DNA of 64,000 nucleotides from Roseovarius litorisediminis (GCF_900172295.1 NZ_FWFL01000002.1:248001-312000), one strand, 5' to 3'. Shown: positions 20,425 through 29,882, numbered from the stretch's first letter. The notes: generated by a model from the letters alone, not told the origin. Translations and numbers: made by a program.

Positions 20425-20750
20425 TGATGCGCCGGATTGTTAATCTTATCTTGCCTTTGGCGCTGTTGACCGGCTGTACCGCCGCCAATGACGAGGCGGA
20501 TGCGGTTGCCCGTGATCGGGCCAAATCAGTGGTCAACGGTGTCGTTGCCAATAGGTTTCCGGGCGTGAATGCCGCGCCGGTGACCGATTGCGTCATCGAT
20601 GCGGCCTCGGCCGGGGAAATCATTCAGATCGCCGGGGCCAGCGTGACCGGTATGACCCAATCGACGGTGGAACAGGTGGTGGACATTGCCAGTCGCCCCG
20701 ATGCCGTACAATGCATTGCCGAAAACAGCCTGACCCTGCTGGGCGGCTGA
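20424..20750 (+). CDS. Small lipoprotein between sdhA and sdhB
   Basis: A 108-residue predicted lipoprotein with a clear signal, MMRRIVNLILPLALLTGC, where LLTGC is a canonical lipobox. The mature part has two further cysteines (TDCVIDAAS and VQCIAENS) that could form a disulfide. Its start overlaps the previous stop, and sdhB follows after 15 bp, so it is part of the sdh transcript. The position suggests a possible periplasmic or assembly link to succinate dehydrogenase, but no function can be assigned from sequence. Confidence 0.78.
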   Translation: MMRRIVNLILPLALLTGCTAANDEADAVARDRAKSVVNGVVANRFPGVNAAPVTDCVIDAASAGEIIQIAGASVTGMTQSTVEQVVDIASRPDAVQCIAENSLTLLGG

Positions 20751-20765
20751 GAAGGAGTAGACAAG

Positions 20766-21545
20766 ATGGTTGAACTTACTCTGCCAAAGAATTCCCGGGT
20801 GACGACGGGCAAGACATGGCCCAAGCCCGAGGGCGCCACAAATGTGCGCAAGTTCCAGATTTATCGCTGGACGCCGGATGACGGAAAGAACCCCCGGGTG
20901 GATACCTATTTTGTGGATATGGATACCTGCGGGCCGATGATTCTGGACGCGCTGATCAAGATCAAGAACGAGATTGACCCGACGCTGACCTTCCGCCGGT
21001 CTTGCCGCGAAGGCATCTGCGGGTCCTGCGCGATGAATATCGACGGCATCAACACGCTGGCCTGTATCTATGGCATGGACGAGATCAAGGGTGACGTGAA
21101 AATCTATCCGCTGCCGCATATGCCCGTGGTGCGCGACCTGATCCCGGACCTGACGCATTTTTATGCGCAGCACGCCAGCATCATGCCTTGGCTTGAGACC
21201 AAAACGAACCGCCCCGCGAAAGAGTGGAAACAGTCGATCGAGGACCGCTCGAAACTGGATGGGCTTTATGAATGCGTGATGTGCGCGTCGTGTTCGACAT
21301 CCTGCCCAAGCTATTGGTGGAATGGTGACAAATATCTTGGGCCGGCGGCATTGTTGCACGCCTATCGCTGGATCATCGACAGCCGCGATGAGGCTACGGG
21401 CGAGCGTCTGGACGATCTGGAAGATCCGTTCAAACTGTATCGGTGTCACACGATCATGAACTGCACCAAGACCTGCCCCAAGGGCCTGAACCCGGCCAAG
21501 GCCATTGCCGAGATCAAGAAAATGATGGTCGAACGCGCGGTTTAA
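20766..21545 (+). CDS. sdhB: Succinate dehydrogenase iron-sulfur subunit
   Basis: A 259-residue complex II subunit that moves electrons from SdhA to quinone. The [2Fe-2S] ligands are in [16 protein letters not shown] plus LAC; the [4Fe-4S] and [3Fe-4S] clusters are in [16 protein letters not shown] and [17 protein letters not shown]. The quinone-site tryptophan region [17 protein letters not shown] is present. An AAGGAG site precedes the start. It closes the operon; no strong terminator follows. Confidence 0.97.
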   Translation: MVELTLPKNSRVTTGKTWPKPEGATNVRKFQIYRWTPDDGKNPRVDTYFVDMDTCGPMILDALIKIKNEIDPTLTFRRSCREGICGSCAMNIDGINTLACIYGMDEIKGDVKIYPLPHMPVVRDLIPDLTHFYAQHASIMPWLETKTNRPAKEWKQSIEDRSKLDGLYECVMCASCSTSCPSYWWNGDKYLGPAALLHAYRWIIDSRDEATGERLDDLEDPFKLYRCHTIMNCTKTCPKGLNPAKAIAEIKKMMVERAV

Positions 21546-21595
21546 CGCGCGGTTCCTCCGTCCCTTTCGTACCGTCCTCGCGAGGCGGGCTGTGG

Positions 21596-21927
21596 CTATG
21601 GGCTTGAAACCTCAATCAGTTCGGCGGCAATCCATGCCGTGGGATAGCAAAGTGCCGCCTCACGCAATACGCCAATCTCGGTCAACTGCCTGAGCAGATT
21701 TCGGGCGGCGGCATCGGTGATCCCAATCCGGTTCACCACATCACTGACCTGTACAGCAGGTGTTTCAAACAACATGTCGACCAAAAGACCGATATTTCGG
21801 AAAGGCTCAGCGCCACCTTTCCCAGATCAATTTGTGGCGGCAATGGCTTCGGCATAAATGCCCGTTGGTCATAAACCGTGGGAACAAGATATCCGCTCGG
21901 TGAATGCTCAAAATCAGCATTTTTCAT
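21596..21927 (-). pseudogene. Fic-family gene with internal deletion
   Basis: The first about 45 codons from 21927 encode a Fic-family N-terminus (SPSGYLVPTVYDQRAFMPK then PLPPQIDLGK). Near 21798 the frame changes, and the other frame gives a typical Fic C-terminal winged helix (LFETPAVQVSDVVNRIGITD then AAARNLLRQLTEIGVL) to a stop at 21596. The central Fic domain with its HPFxxGNGR motif is missing. An intact AMPylator is normally about 370 residues, so most of the gene has been lost. It sits in a lower-GC patch, consistent with a decayed acquired gene. Confidence 0.72.
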
Positions 21928-22081
21928 TTTATAGCCTTTTGTAAATCAGGCCATGCACCTTATAGGCTACGGCATTAAACTATAAAGTACTTCGACAATA
22001 TTCACGTCAGCTATAAAATATGCGTCATTATGTAGTCCCCAACTCAGAACAGCCTACTATATCCGGATTTGGCCGTCGGAC

Positions 22082-22960
22082 TTACCCCTTGTCCGTCAAA
22101 ATAAACGCCACCCCCGCGATCACAATCGCACCGCCCAGCATCACCTGCGGGCCCAATACCTCGCCCAGGAAAAGCGTGCCCCCCAGCACCGCAAACAGCG
22201 GCAGCAACAACAGGAACGGCGCGACCTGACTGACCGGGTTGCGCCGCACCAGCGTGTACCAGATGCCATAACCGATTGCGGTCATCACCACGCCCAGATA
22301 GATCACCGCGCTCCAGACCACCCAATTGGCATGTGTGATGGCGGCGACATGTCCGGTTTCAAACAGCAGTGACATCACCAGAAGTTGCGGGGCGGCCATC
22401 ACCGCGACCCATGCCGTGACCGTCAGCCCGTCAATGTCGCGCAGATTGCGCACCATGCCCTGGCCGATCGCCCAGACCGCCGCACCAGAAATGACCAGCA
22501 GGACAGAACCCCAGGCGGCGGCAATCTCGGGTTCGCCGGAAATCTGATAAACCCCGAAAAACGCCAGTGCGATCCCCGCCCATTTGCGCCAGCCCGGGCG
22601 CTCGCGCAGGAAAATCACGCCGGTCAGTACCAGAAACGGCACCTCAAGTTGGACGATCAGCGCGGCCACGCCTGCATCCAGCCCCTTGAGCCCGGTAAAC
22701 GTCAGGCTGTATTGCAGCGCCGCTGAAATCAGTGCGATGCAAAACAATGCCTTCAGGTGGGCGATGGGCGGGCGCACGAACCACACCAGCACAAGCGCTG
22801 TCACGGTAAACCGAAGCGACATCAGCAGGATCGGGGGGAAATGGGTAATTGCCGCCTTGGCAAAAACAATGCCCATGCCCCAAAGCAGCGCCACCGTGAC
22901 GCCAAGGCAGATATCCAGCAATGTCAGCCGGATCTTTGGGATTTCCACGTCAAGTGACAT
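22082..22960 (-). CDS. EamA-family (DMT superfamily) transporter
   Basis: A 292-residue membrane protein with ten predicted helices and two EamA repeats; the first begins LDICLGVTVALLWGMGIVFA. Both repeats end with the typical pattern (LERPG-like LRERPGWRKWAGIALAFFGV, and GGTLFLGEVLGPQVMLGGAI). Members export amino acids or other metabolites; the substrate is unknown. The ATG at 22960 (MSLDVEIPKIRLTLLDI) is chosen because the upstream extension to 23026 is non-hydrophobic and unconserved in style. It lies between two pseudogene tracts. Confidence 0.88.
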   Translation of the reverse strand: MSLDVEIPKIRLTLLDICLGVTVALLWGMGIVFAKAAITHFPPILLMSLRFTVTALVLVWFVRPPIAHLKALFCIALISAALQYSLTFTGLKGLDAGVAALIVQLEVPFLVLTGVIFLRERPGWRKWAGIALAFFGVYQISGEPEIAAAWGSVLLVISGAAVWAIGQGMVRNLRDIDGLTVTAWVAVMAAPQLLVMSLLFETGHVAAITHANWVVWSAVIYLGVVMTAIGYGIWYTLVRRNPVSQVAPFLLLLPLFAVLGGTLFLGEVLGPQVMLGGAIVIAGVAFILTDKG

Positions 22961-23033
22961 GGGGCGATGCAAACATAGGGGTGCCGGTGCTTTCTGTCTT
23001 GTGGGCGACGTCGCTTTGTGTCGCAAACATGCC

Positions 23034-23519
23034 TTATGGCGTATCGGGTTGTAATTGGCCCCTGTATTTTACGATCAACCCGACAATGGGCGCGCTTATG
23101 GTGACGTCAAAATTGAAATGCCCGTCGCTGGCGTGTTCAAACGATGCGCCGCCAGGCAACAGCGCCTTGGGCAGAGGAAGGCCCAGAACAGACCAGCGTC
23201 TGGGTTTCAGATAAAGCCGCCCGTCATCGACAACCAGGGCCAGCGCCACGGTGATGGGCCCGAAACGTTCCAGCAACAGGTGTTTATTGCGCCCCTTTCC
23301 CTGACTTTAGAGGTTTTCAAAGGTTGAGTCGCCGAATTGCCGAACCCATAGTTCGCCCGCGTTTTGTGGCGTCAGCGTCACCGTTACGGGCACATCGCGC
23401 CCTTGCGGTGGGAAGCCTGTCAAACACATCGCCCAGAACACGCCTGTATAGCGGTGCATATTGCGGCAAGGGGCGGCGCCATCCGGTGAATATTCTGCGT
23501 CCCTGAAACAGGTTGTCAT
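23034..23519 (-). pseudogene. DUF4166-domain gene remnant with in-frame stop
   Basis: Reading the minus strand, GFPPQGRDVPVTVTLTPQ then GELWVRQFGDSTFENL is followed by an in-frame TAA near 23308. The same frame then continues through KHLLLERFGPITVALALV, RRWSVLGLPLPKALLPGG and FNFDVTISAPIVGLIVKYRG to a stop at 23034. Together these form a recognisable DUF4166 domain broken by one nonsense codon; its N-terminus is missing or scrambled. It is adjacent to a broken DCC-family gene, a pairing often seen in one locus in related bacteria. Confidence 0.65.
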
Positions 23520-23625
23520 AATCCGATAGCTCCAACGCTCGGGTTGCAGGGCGCGCGCCGGTTTCAGGCAGATCGCCGACCATCGCCTTACGCAGGATTG
23601 CCTCGATCGCCAAGGATGGCAACCC

Positions 23626-24075
23626 TCATCTGATCAGCCTGTGTTGCACATCCGGGTCGGGCGGTGTGCACAGGTCTGCATGTCCGCTGAGACGATAGCG
23701 TTTGCGGGCAACGAAATAATACAGCCGGTCCTGCAGGCCCTTCGGAATGATGCGCAACAGCGTCAGCGCGCGCCAAATCCCACCCAGTTGCAGGCCCACC
23801 CGGATCACGGCGTCAAGCGAGCTGAAGGCAATTCCACGTTCAACATATAGCCAGGATGACGGATCATCCGGGTCCAGATCGTAATGCAGCAACAAGGCGC
23901 GGCCCAAGGCGGATTGCATCGGGATGATCCTGAATTCATCACGCCGGTCGTTATGGGCGATCCATCGCGCCCCCCTTTGCGCATAGGGCACAATGGGCAT
24001 CCATCACGGTGAAATATGCGGGTTCGTCAAACGCGGGCCCGTCTGCATCCTTGAGGTATGAATATGATATGTCGG
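23626..24075 (-). pseudogene. DCC-family (DUF393) thiol-disulfide oxidoreductase-like gene, frameshifted
   Basis: The frame ending at 23626 carries GARWIAHNDRRDEFRIIPMQ, SSWLYVERGIAFSSLDAVIR and IPKGLQDRLYYFVARKRYRL, a typical DCC-family body. The redox motif lies in another frame: VMDAHCALCAKG (CxxC) followed within a few codons by a stop. Removing one G from the run of six Gs at about 23969-23974 joins the two. No good start codon is seen upstream of the CxxC segment. It is either a decayed gene or a homopolymer sequencing error; the neighbouring DUF4166 remnant favours decay. Confidence 0.65.
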
Positions 24076-24080
24076 CGCGT

Positions 24081-24297
24081 TTATTGAGATGACGCCAGGG
24101 AGGTCAAAACCGCGCTGCATTGTGGAAAATGTCCCCTGGCATCGTTGGGGCCGGTTAACTTGCCTACGCAAAAATCTGTGGGAAATCTGCACAACTGATA
24201 CGTCTGGACTGCCGACATACCAGCGCAAAGTCCGTTTGGGTTGTCAGTTGTCTGTTGGGGCCCACAACACAAAGGTGTTTCAGGTAATCGCAAAGGA
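24081..24297. other. Gene-free stretch after the DCC pseudogene
   Basis: About 220 bp with no recognisable gene, repeat or terminator. The open frames here lack ribosome-binding sites and homology-like motifs. It probably belongs to the same decayed patch as 21596-24075. Confidence 0.4.
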
Positions 24298-24633
24298 TCA
24301 GTCGAAAAACGGTGTCACCTGCGCCACAATCACGGCGTTTTCCTGCAAGGCACGCTGCATAAGCCCGCGTTCTTCCTCACTGATGTCATGGCCTTCGGAT
24401 TCGCGCTCTTCCAGCGTGCCGTAGCCGGAGACATCCAGCGGGGCAGTGTCAGCCTGCTTCAGGATCGCTACGGTTTCGCGCACGGCCTCGGCCTCGTCCA
24501 CGCCGCTGGCATAGACCATCAGTGCCGCGCCGGTCGCCTTTTCAGGCAGGCCGTCTCCTTCTTTGCGGCCAATTTCGACCAGCAGGGTAAAGACCTGCTG
24601 GCGTGAAGGTTTCTTTGGTTGTTTGTCACTCAT
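24298..24633 (-). CDS. Conserved hypothetical protein, 111 residues
   Basis: Starts MSDKQPKKPSRQQVFTLLVE at 24633. The protein is acidic, probably soluble and helical, with no membrane segment, cysteines or catalytic motif I recognise. The region LPEKATGAALMVYASGVDEA is followed by a charged tail (GYGTLEERESEGHDISEEER). The longer reading to 24708 is rejected because its extra residues look non-coding. It is divergent from the rhodanese gene. Coding is likely from composition and clean start and stop; the function is unknown. Confidence 0.65.
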   Translation of the reverse strand: MSDKQPKKPSRQQVFTLLVEIGRKEGDGLPEKATGAALMVYASGVDEAEAVRETVAILKQADTAPLDVSGYGTLEERESEGHDISEEERGLMQRALQENAVIVAQVTPFFD

Positions 24634-24769
24634 CTGCGCGCCTTTTGATCGTCGCAAGACCTGCGCCACCCCCGGCATGAAGTCAAGCGTCGGAAGCCGT
24701 CTTTTCATTTTCCGAAGCGCCGCCTAGTCTTGTCGTCGGACAATATTCTTTACCGCGAGAGGGCCGGGA

Positions 24770-25159
24770 ATGAAACGCATCAAGGATATGGTAGCCGAAG
24801 CAAATGCCATGGTCGATCACGCGCCAGCCGCCGATCTTCTGGACCTGCACGGTGCGGAGGATGTGACATTCGTTGATTTGCGCGACCCGCGAGAGCTGGA
24901 ACGTGAGGGCATGATACCAGGTGCCTTTCACTGTCCGCGCGGGATGCTGGAGTTCTGGATCGACCCCGAAAGCCCCTATGCCAAGCCGCAGTTCCAGTCG
25001 GGCAAACGGTTTGTGTTCTACTGTGCTTCGGGCTGGCGCTCGGCCCTGTCGGCGCGCGCAGCGCAGGACATGGGGTTGAAGAATGTAAGCCATATCAACG
25101 ACGGGTTTTCGGGCTGGAAAAAAGCTGGAGGAAAAGTCGGGGAGAAGCCGAAGAAATGA
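24770..25159 (+). CDS. Rhodanese-like domain protein
   Basis: A 129-residue single-domain rhodanese. FVDLRDPRELEREGMIPGAF is the CH2A motif region, and the active-site loop is YCASGWRSALSA with the catalytic Cys in CASGWRS. The C-terminal CH2B-like element is HINDGFSGWKKAGG. It probably transfers or senses sulfane sulfur in the cytoplasm; the partner is unknown. It is a single gene followed by a probable hairpin terminator at 25221-25247. Confidence 0.9.
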   Translation: MKRIKDMVAEANAMVDHAPAADLLDLHGAEDVTFVDLRDPRELEREGMIPGAFHCPRGMLEFWIDPESPYAKPQFQSGKRFVFYCASGWRSALSARAAQDMGLKNVSHINDGFSGWKKAGGKVGEKPKK

Positions 25160-25475
25160 TCAACGATGCCCGATTGTTTGGGGACAATGACGCGGTGTTT
25201 GCAGGCTTGCTCAACAACTAGGGCACGATGCAATATGCACCGTGCCCCTGCCTTAACTTGGCAACCTTAATAAGGCTAAACACCCCCACTCGTAATTCGA
25301 ACTCCACTGGAGAACCTTTTCTTTATAGCATCTTTGCGGTGCAAAAAATTGACGCTGGTCAATTTGCAGCGAGACTTCTGAAGTTACCGCGCCAGTTTAG
25401 GCCTGCCGCAGCATTTTCATAAAAAAACGCCCCTCCGACAAAGGGGCGTTTGTCAGCAACAAAGGCTGGGCAGGA
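25160..25475. other. 316-bp convergent gap with two hairpins
   Basis: This gap between the rhodanese gene and the dapD 3' end holds an inverted repeat GGGCACG...CGTGCCC (25221-25247), a probable terminator of the rhodanese gene. It also holds a TTGAC-N4-GTCAA palindrome at 25349-25362 and the dapD terminator. A tiny frame (25156-25221, 21 codons) overlaps the rhodanese stop but looks like chance. I see no convincing gene. Confidence 0.5.
25421..25450 (-). terminator. Intrinsic terminator of dapD
   Basis: Arms AACGCCCCT (25426-25434) and AGGGGCGTT (25442-25450) enclose a 7-nt loop. On the minus strand a run of seven T follows the stem, directly after the dapD stop at 25476. This is a textbook rho-independent terminator. 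Confidence 0.9.
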
Positions 25476-26303
25476 TCAATCGCGCAGCAATTCGTTGATG
25501 CCAGTTTTCGAACGGGTCTTTTCATCCACGCGCTTCACGATCACCGCACAATACAGGTTTATATTGTTCTTGGTTGGCATCGATCCGGCGACAACCACCG
25601 AATACGGTGGCACTTCGCCATAGAACACTTCACCGGTTTCGCGGTCGACGATCTTGGTTGACTGACCGATGAACACACCCATCCCCAGAACCGAGCCTTC
25701 GCGGATGATGCAGCCCTCGACCACTTCAGAGCGGGCGCCGATAAAACAGTTGTCTTCGATGATTGTCGGCCCGGCCTGCATTGGTTCCAGCACCCCGCCG
25801 ATGCCCACGCCACCGGACAGGTGCACGTTTTTACCGATCTGGGCGCACGATCCCACCGTTGCCCAGCCGTCCACCATCGAGCCTTCGTCGACATAGGCGC
25901 CGATGTTCACAAAGGAGGGCATCAGCACAACGCCGGGTGCGATAAAGGCCGAGCGGCGCACGATTGATCCGGGAACGGCGCGAAAACCCGCGTCGCGCCA
26001 ACGGTTTTCGGACCAACCATCGAATTTCGACGGCACTTTATCCCACCAGCCGGCATTGCCGGGGCCCCCTTCGATGATTTCCATGTCATTCAGACGGAAG
26101 GACAACAAAACTGCTTTTTTGGCCCACTGGTTGACATGCCAGTCGCCATTGTCGCTCCGTTCAGCCACGCGAAGGGTGCCGCTATCCAATGCGTTCAGCG
26201 TGTCCTCAATGGCTTCGCGGGTCTCGCCGGTGGTGGCGGTGTTGATTGTGTCGCGCGCCTCCCAGGCGGCTTCGATGGCTTGTTCAAGCTGGGTGTTGGA
26301 CAT
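25476..26303 (-). CDS. dapD: 2,3,4,5-tetrahydropyridine-2,6-dicarboxylate N-succinyltransferase
   Basis: A 275-residue lysine/diaminopimelate biosynthesis enzyme that uses succinyl-CoA to succinylate tetrahydrodipicolinate. A helical N-terminus ([20 protein letters not shown]) is followed by a left-handed beta-helix of hexapeptide repeats ([20 protein letters not shown], then [15 protein letters not shown]). Length and start agree with the family; the upstream extension to 26402 is not used. The rest of the dap pathway is not in the window. Confidence 0.96.
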   Translation of the reverse strand: MSNTQLEQAIEAAWEARDTINTATTGETREAIEDTLNALDSGTLRVAERSDNGDWHVNQWAKKAVLLSFRLNDMEIIEGGPGNAGWWDKVPSKFDGWSENRWRDAGFRAVPGSIVRRSAFIAPGVVLMPSFVNIGAYVDEGSMVDGWATVGSCAQIGKNVHLSGGVGIGGVLEPMQAGPTIIEDNCFIGARSEVVEGCIIREGSVLGMGVFIGQSTKIVDRETGEVFYGEVPPYSVVVAGSMPTKNNINLYCAVIVKRVDEKTRSKTGINELLRD

Positions 26304-26442
26304 GGACTGTTTCCCCTGATCTCTGTCTGGTGTTTGCAATGGCGTATAAGTTGCATCCCCGCCACGCGCAATGCGACCCTGCGTAAACAGATCACGCCAC
26401 ATGGGCGCATTGGGGTTGGGTAAAACTGCGCCGCCGTGTTTA

Positions 26443-27363
26443 TTATTCCAACGGATCGGGCGCGATGTTGCCGCCGCAGACCAGCACTGCTACCCTCTCA
26501 TCCGGCTGGGGTTGGTATGCTCCCGACATCAACGCGGCAAGGGCCGTGGCGCCTGCCGGTTCTACCAGTTGCCGCATCTCGCGCCAGAGTGCGGCCTGTG
26601 CTGCCGTGATATCCTTGTCGCGCACCAGAACGCTTTCAAGGGTCGTTGTCTGCGCCAGGTCGAAACACATAGTGCCGATCCGCCGGGCACCAAGCGCATT
26701 GGCGGCCACGCCGGACACCTCGACATCCACCGGCTTGCCTGCCTCAAGGGCGGCATTCAGAGCGCAGGATTTCGCTGGTTCTACCGCCACCACCTTGCGT
26801 CGCCCGTCCAGCCAGGCCAGAGCGCCTGCGATCAACCCGCCGCCGCCCACCGCAATCAACACGGTGTCGGCGTCCAGTCCCTGATCTTCCCATTCTGCCA
26901 TGCAGGTGCCTTGCCCGGCCACCGTGGCGCTGGCATCATAGGGGTGTACCTGCATCGCTCCGGTGGCGTTTTGCCATTCCATGGCCTGTTCTGCGGCGTC
27001 AGCATAGGCGCCTTTCACTACTATCAGATTGGCACCCTGTTCCCGGATCAGCGCCATTTTCGCAGGGCCTGCCATTTCTGGCACGTAAATCCGCGCCGGA
27101 TGCCCGAGTTGTGCTGCGGCATAGGCCACAGCGGCCCCATGATTGCCGCCCGAGGCTGCCACCAGCCCGGCCTTGGGCACAGGCCCGGACAGAAGCGTAT
27201 TGAACGCGCCACGGGCCTTGAAGCTGCCGGTATGTTGCATCTGCTCGAGTTTCAGCGCGACCGGATAACTCAGTCCGAATCCTTTGGCCTGCAATATCGG
27301 GGTCCGGCGGACATGGGGCGCGATACGACCTGTGGCAGCTTTGATTTCTTTGGTCCAATACAT
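26443..27363 (-). CDS. PLP-dependent serine/threonine dehydratase family protein
   Basis: A 306-residue fold-type II PLP enzyme. The PLP-binding lysine is in [13 protein letters not shown], the substrate loop is [15 protein letters not shown], and the phosphate-binding glycine loop is [12 protein letters not shown]. There is no C-terminal ACT domain, so it resembles catabolic threonine/serine dehydratases or serine/hydroxyaspartate-acting relatives rather than IlvA. Probably it deaminates a small hydroxy amino acid; the exact substrate is open. It lies 139 bp upstream of the dapD start on the same strand. Confidence 0.87.
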   Translation of the reverse strand: MYWTKEIKAATGRIAPHVRRTPILQAKGFGLSYPVALKLEQMQHTGSFKARGAFNTLLSGPVPKAGLVAASGGNHGAAVAYAAAQLGHPARIYVPEMAGPAKMALIREQGANLIVVKGAYADAAEQAMEWQNATGAMQVHPYDASATVAGQGTCMAEWEDQGLDADTVLIAVGGGGLIAGALAWLDGRRKVVAVEPAKSCALNAALEAGKPVDVEVSGVAANALGARRIGTMCFDLAQTTTLESVLVRDKDITAAQAALWREMRQLVEPAGATALAALMSGAYQPQPDERVAVLVCGGNIAPDPLE

Positions 27364-27444
27364 CTGTCACACCTCTGTCACTTCCCAAGTTTGTCCGAAA
27401 CCTATACCCCTAAAGAAAAAGACCCAAGCAAGGATGTATGAGTG

Positions 27445-28260
27445 ATGAAAGACGAACGCCTTAGCCAGTTTCGCGACGCCCATTCCGACCGCAGTTCCGC
27501 CGAACAGGTGCCAGACACCGCCCAGACCCGCGCACCGGCCTACCGGCTGGCTTTCAACGATCCCGACTTTATGTGCCGGGACGAGTTGCGCCCGGTGCGT
27601 TTGCAGCTGGAATTGCTCAAACCCGAGATGATTCTGAACGAGCGCGGAATTGAAAGCACGGTTGTCCTGTTTGGCGGCGCCCGTATTCCCGAGCCCTCGA
27701 AGAAGGACGGCGCACGTACCAAAACCCTGGCGGACCTGTCGCATTATTATGACGAAGCGCGTGAATTTTCGCGGTTGGTAACCGAGAAATCAATGGCCAG
27801 TTATGGGCGTGAATATGTGGTGGCGACGGGCGGTGGCCCCGGCGTGATGGAGGCGGGCAATCGTGGCGCGGCTGATGCGGGCGGGTCGTCCATCGGGCTT
27901 AATATCGTTCTGCCGCATGAACAGGCACCGAATGAATACGTCACCCCTGGCTTGTGTTTCAATTTCCACTATTTCGCCATCCGCAAGATGCATTTCCTGA
28001 TGCGGGCCAAGGCGGTCTGCGTCTTTCCCGGCGGGTTTGGTACACTGGATGAGATGTTCGAGGCATTGACGCTGATTCAGACCGACAGGATGAACCGCAT
28101 GCCCTTCCTGCTGTTTGGCGAGACATTCTGGCGGTCGATCGTCAATTGGGATGCGCTGGCAGATGCCGGCACCATCAGCCCCGAAGATCTGGAGTTGTTC
28201 CGTTTTGTCGAAACCGCGCAGGAAGCGATGGAAATCATCAACAACTGGGAGGCGGAATAA
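27445..28260 (+). CDS. LOG family protein (TIGR00730-type nucleotide phosphoribohydrolase)
   Basis: A 271-residue protein with the LOG/lysine-decarboxylase-like signature: GGGPGVMEAGNRGAADAGG and CVFPGGFGTLDEMFEALTLI, the latter matching PGGxGTxxE. Characterised LOG proteins cleave cytokinin riboside 5'-monophosphates or related purine nucleotides. The bacterial substrate may be AMP-like; older lysine decarboxylase labels are misleading. An extra N-terminal part of about 90 residues is typical of the longer proteobacterial subgroup. The ATG at 27445 is preferred over an adjacent GTG. Confidence 0.9.
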   Translation: MKDERLSQFRDAHSDRSSAEQVPDTAQTRAPAYRLAFNDPDFMCRDELRPVRLQLELLKPEMILNERGIESTVVLFGGARIPEPSKKDGARTKTLADLSHYYDEAREFSRLVTEKSMASYGREYVVATGGGPGVMEAGNRGAADAGGSSIGLNIVLPHEQAPNEYVTPGLCFNFHYFAIRKMHFLMRAKAVCVFPGGFGTLDEMFEALTLIQTDRMNRMPFLLFGETFWRSIVNWDALADAGTISPEDLELFRFVETAQEAMEIINNWEAE

Positions 28261-28375
28261 ACCCAGGGCTTACTGCTGAAAAGGCGCGCCAGCGACGCAA
28301 ATCGATTTTCAGCGCTTTCGCGCGGTTGGGGGCGCTACCCGCAAGGGAGTGCCGTTCAGAAAAACCGCGAACAGA

Positions 28376-28579
28376 TCAGGCCAATGCGTGTGCGGGAAGG
28401 CTGCACAGGGCTGCACCCTGAACAAGCGAAGTGATCATTTGGCCTTCGTCGGTGTCCATGATTGCATAGCCGTAGCCACGCAAGCGGTGTTTCCATTCAC
28501 GCTCGGACAAAGCCATTGTGCGTTCACGCATAACCAGTTCGCGGATCTGGTTTTTTGCACCGGGGTTCAAATTTTCCAT
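28376..28579 (-). CDS. Small conserved hypothetical protein, 67 residues
   Basis: Starts MENLNPGAKNQIRELVMRER after an AGGAA site, then TMALSEREWKHRLRGYGYAI and a C-terminal segment EGQMITSLVQGAALCSL. It is basic and helical at the N-terminus, without a membrane segment or known domain. The convincing ribosome-binding site and coding-like composition support a real gene. Function is unknown. It lies between the LOG gene (convergent) and the Rieske oxygenase gene. Confidence 0.6.
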   Translation of the reverse strand: MENLNPGAKNQIRELVMRERTMALSEREWKHRLRGYGYAIMDTDEGQMITSLVQGAALCSLPAHALA

Positions 28580-28700
28580 CAATTCCTGCCTTTCAAATGG
28601 TTTTGGCAAGGTTCTGGATAGTTAATACTCAAGGCAGAATTCTTGTTGAAAAAAGGCGCAGCCGGGGAATTGTAAGGGCACCTGTCACATTTCCCTTAGG

Positions 28701-29882
28701 TCACCCGCCGCAACACAGGCGGGCCAGGTACCTGGTGAATTGCCACAGATTACGTTCAATCGGATGAAGCGTGCCCCTGGGCAGATGTGTAGAGGCGGTG
28801 CCGCGATAAAGCGCCTCGACCAGCAGTTTATCTTCGTTATTGGCAACATTCATGTAGTCGCGAAGGTTATTCAGCCAGCGATCGTAATCCCCTGCCGGGA
28901 TATCTGCCAGGATTTCGGGCGGAATGCCCACCCCCCAGGTTGCGCGGAACCGCCCAATCCCTTCGGGTTGCACCGAGATATACCAAAGGTAATCCGGCAT
29001 CACCGTGACCAGGTGGCAGGGGAAGACACAGAAATCCACCATCATCCGCCGCCATTCGCCCTTGAGCCGGGTATTGCCGGGGTGTGCGGCGCCGCTGCCG
29101 GTTTCGGCCTGTTGCGGCGCCCGGTGATAGCCGAAGTGGTCACTGTCTTCGCCGCAAATGTATTTTTCCAGCGGTTTGCCATGTTTGGCAAAGGTCTTTT
29201 TATGCGCCATCGGCACATGGTAGCTTTCGGTGAAATTTTCGATCAGGTTTTTCCAGTTGGCATTCCAGATCATTTCCTCGCGCATGACCGTCTGATAGCA
29301 GGCCATGTCATAGCGTCCGACGACGTTGGCACGCAGTGGTTCCAGCGCGTCGGCCAGGGATTTGGGTCTTTCAGACAGGCTGACATAGACAAATCCCTCC
29401 CAGACCTCTGTGCACAGGCGGCGCAGCCGATGTTCGGAGCGGTCGAACCCTTCTTTCATCTCCATGTAGGGCGCGCGGACCAGCGTGCCGTTCAGGTCGT
29501 ATGTCCAGGCATGATAGGGGCAGGTAAAGCGTTTGGTTGTGCCCTTTTTATCCGGCACCAGACAGGCAAAGCGATGCGCGCAGGCATTCACGAACCCCTT
29601 TATGCTGCCATCCGCCTGTCGCACGATCAGCACTGGCACACCGGTCACCTGATGCGTCAGGTAATCGCCGGCACCGGCAATTTCATCGGCACGGCCGATG
29701 CAGATCCACTCCTGCATGAAAAGCTTGTTTCGCTCGTGGATGTAGAATTCAGCCGAGTGATTGACGGCCGCCGGAATCGGATGCGCGTGATCGAATGGGG
29801 TTGCTGAAGCCGATTGCAGCGCATCCAGAACCGAGGCAAGCGGCGCATCGGTATGGTCGCTGAAAATACCGTCGTTTTCCAT
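28701..29882 (-). CDS. Rieske non-heme iron oxygenase, alpha subunit
   Basis: A 393-residue ring-hydroxylating-type oxygenase. The Rieske [2Fe-2S] ligands are CAH and CPYH separated by 17 residues, and the mononuclear iron site is around NLIENFTESYHVPMAH. Family members include aromatic dioxygenases and choline/betaine/carnitine monooxygenases. No beta subunit, ferredoxin or reductase gene is adjacent, so the substrate and electron donor are unknown. The ATG at 29882 (MENDGIFSDHTDAPL) is chosen over an upstream TTG. A 10-bp inverted repeat lies 38 bp upstream. Confidence 0.9.
   Translation of the reverse strand: MENDGIFSDHTDAPLASVLDALQSASATPFDHAHPIPAAVNHSAEFYIHERNKLFMQEWICIGRADEIAGAGDYLTHQVTGVPVLIVRQADGSIKGFVNACAHRFACLVPDKKGTTKRFTCPYHAWTYDLNGTLVRAPYMEMKEGFDRSEHRLRRLCTEVWEGFVYVSLSERPKSLADALEPLRANVVGRYDMACYQTVMREEMIWNANWKNLIENFTESYHVPMAHKKTFAKHGKPLEKYICGEDSDHFGYHRAPQQAETGSGAAHPGNTRLKGEWRRMMVDFCVFPCHLVTVMPDYLWYISVQPEGIGRFRATWGVGIPPEILADIPAGDYDRWLNNLRDYMNVANNEDKLLVEALYRGTASTHLPRGTLHPIERNLWQFTRYLARLCCGG

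Noticed and set aside
23425..23445. Frame reading LYRRVLGDVFDRLP, which resembles a DUF4166 N-terminus
   Set aside because: The same bases also encode part of the DUF4166 segment in another frame (GFPP region), so both cannot be ancestral; treated as chance.
25156..25221. 21-codon frame overlapping the rhodanese stop
   Set aside because: Too short, no family features, and it runs straight into a probable terminator hairpin.
25349..25362. TTGAC-GCTG-GTCAA palindrome resembling an FNR/CRP-type box
   Set aside because: It lies in a convergent gap with no gene starting downstream, and the half-sites differ from TTGAT; no target could be proposed.
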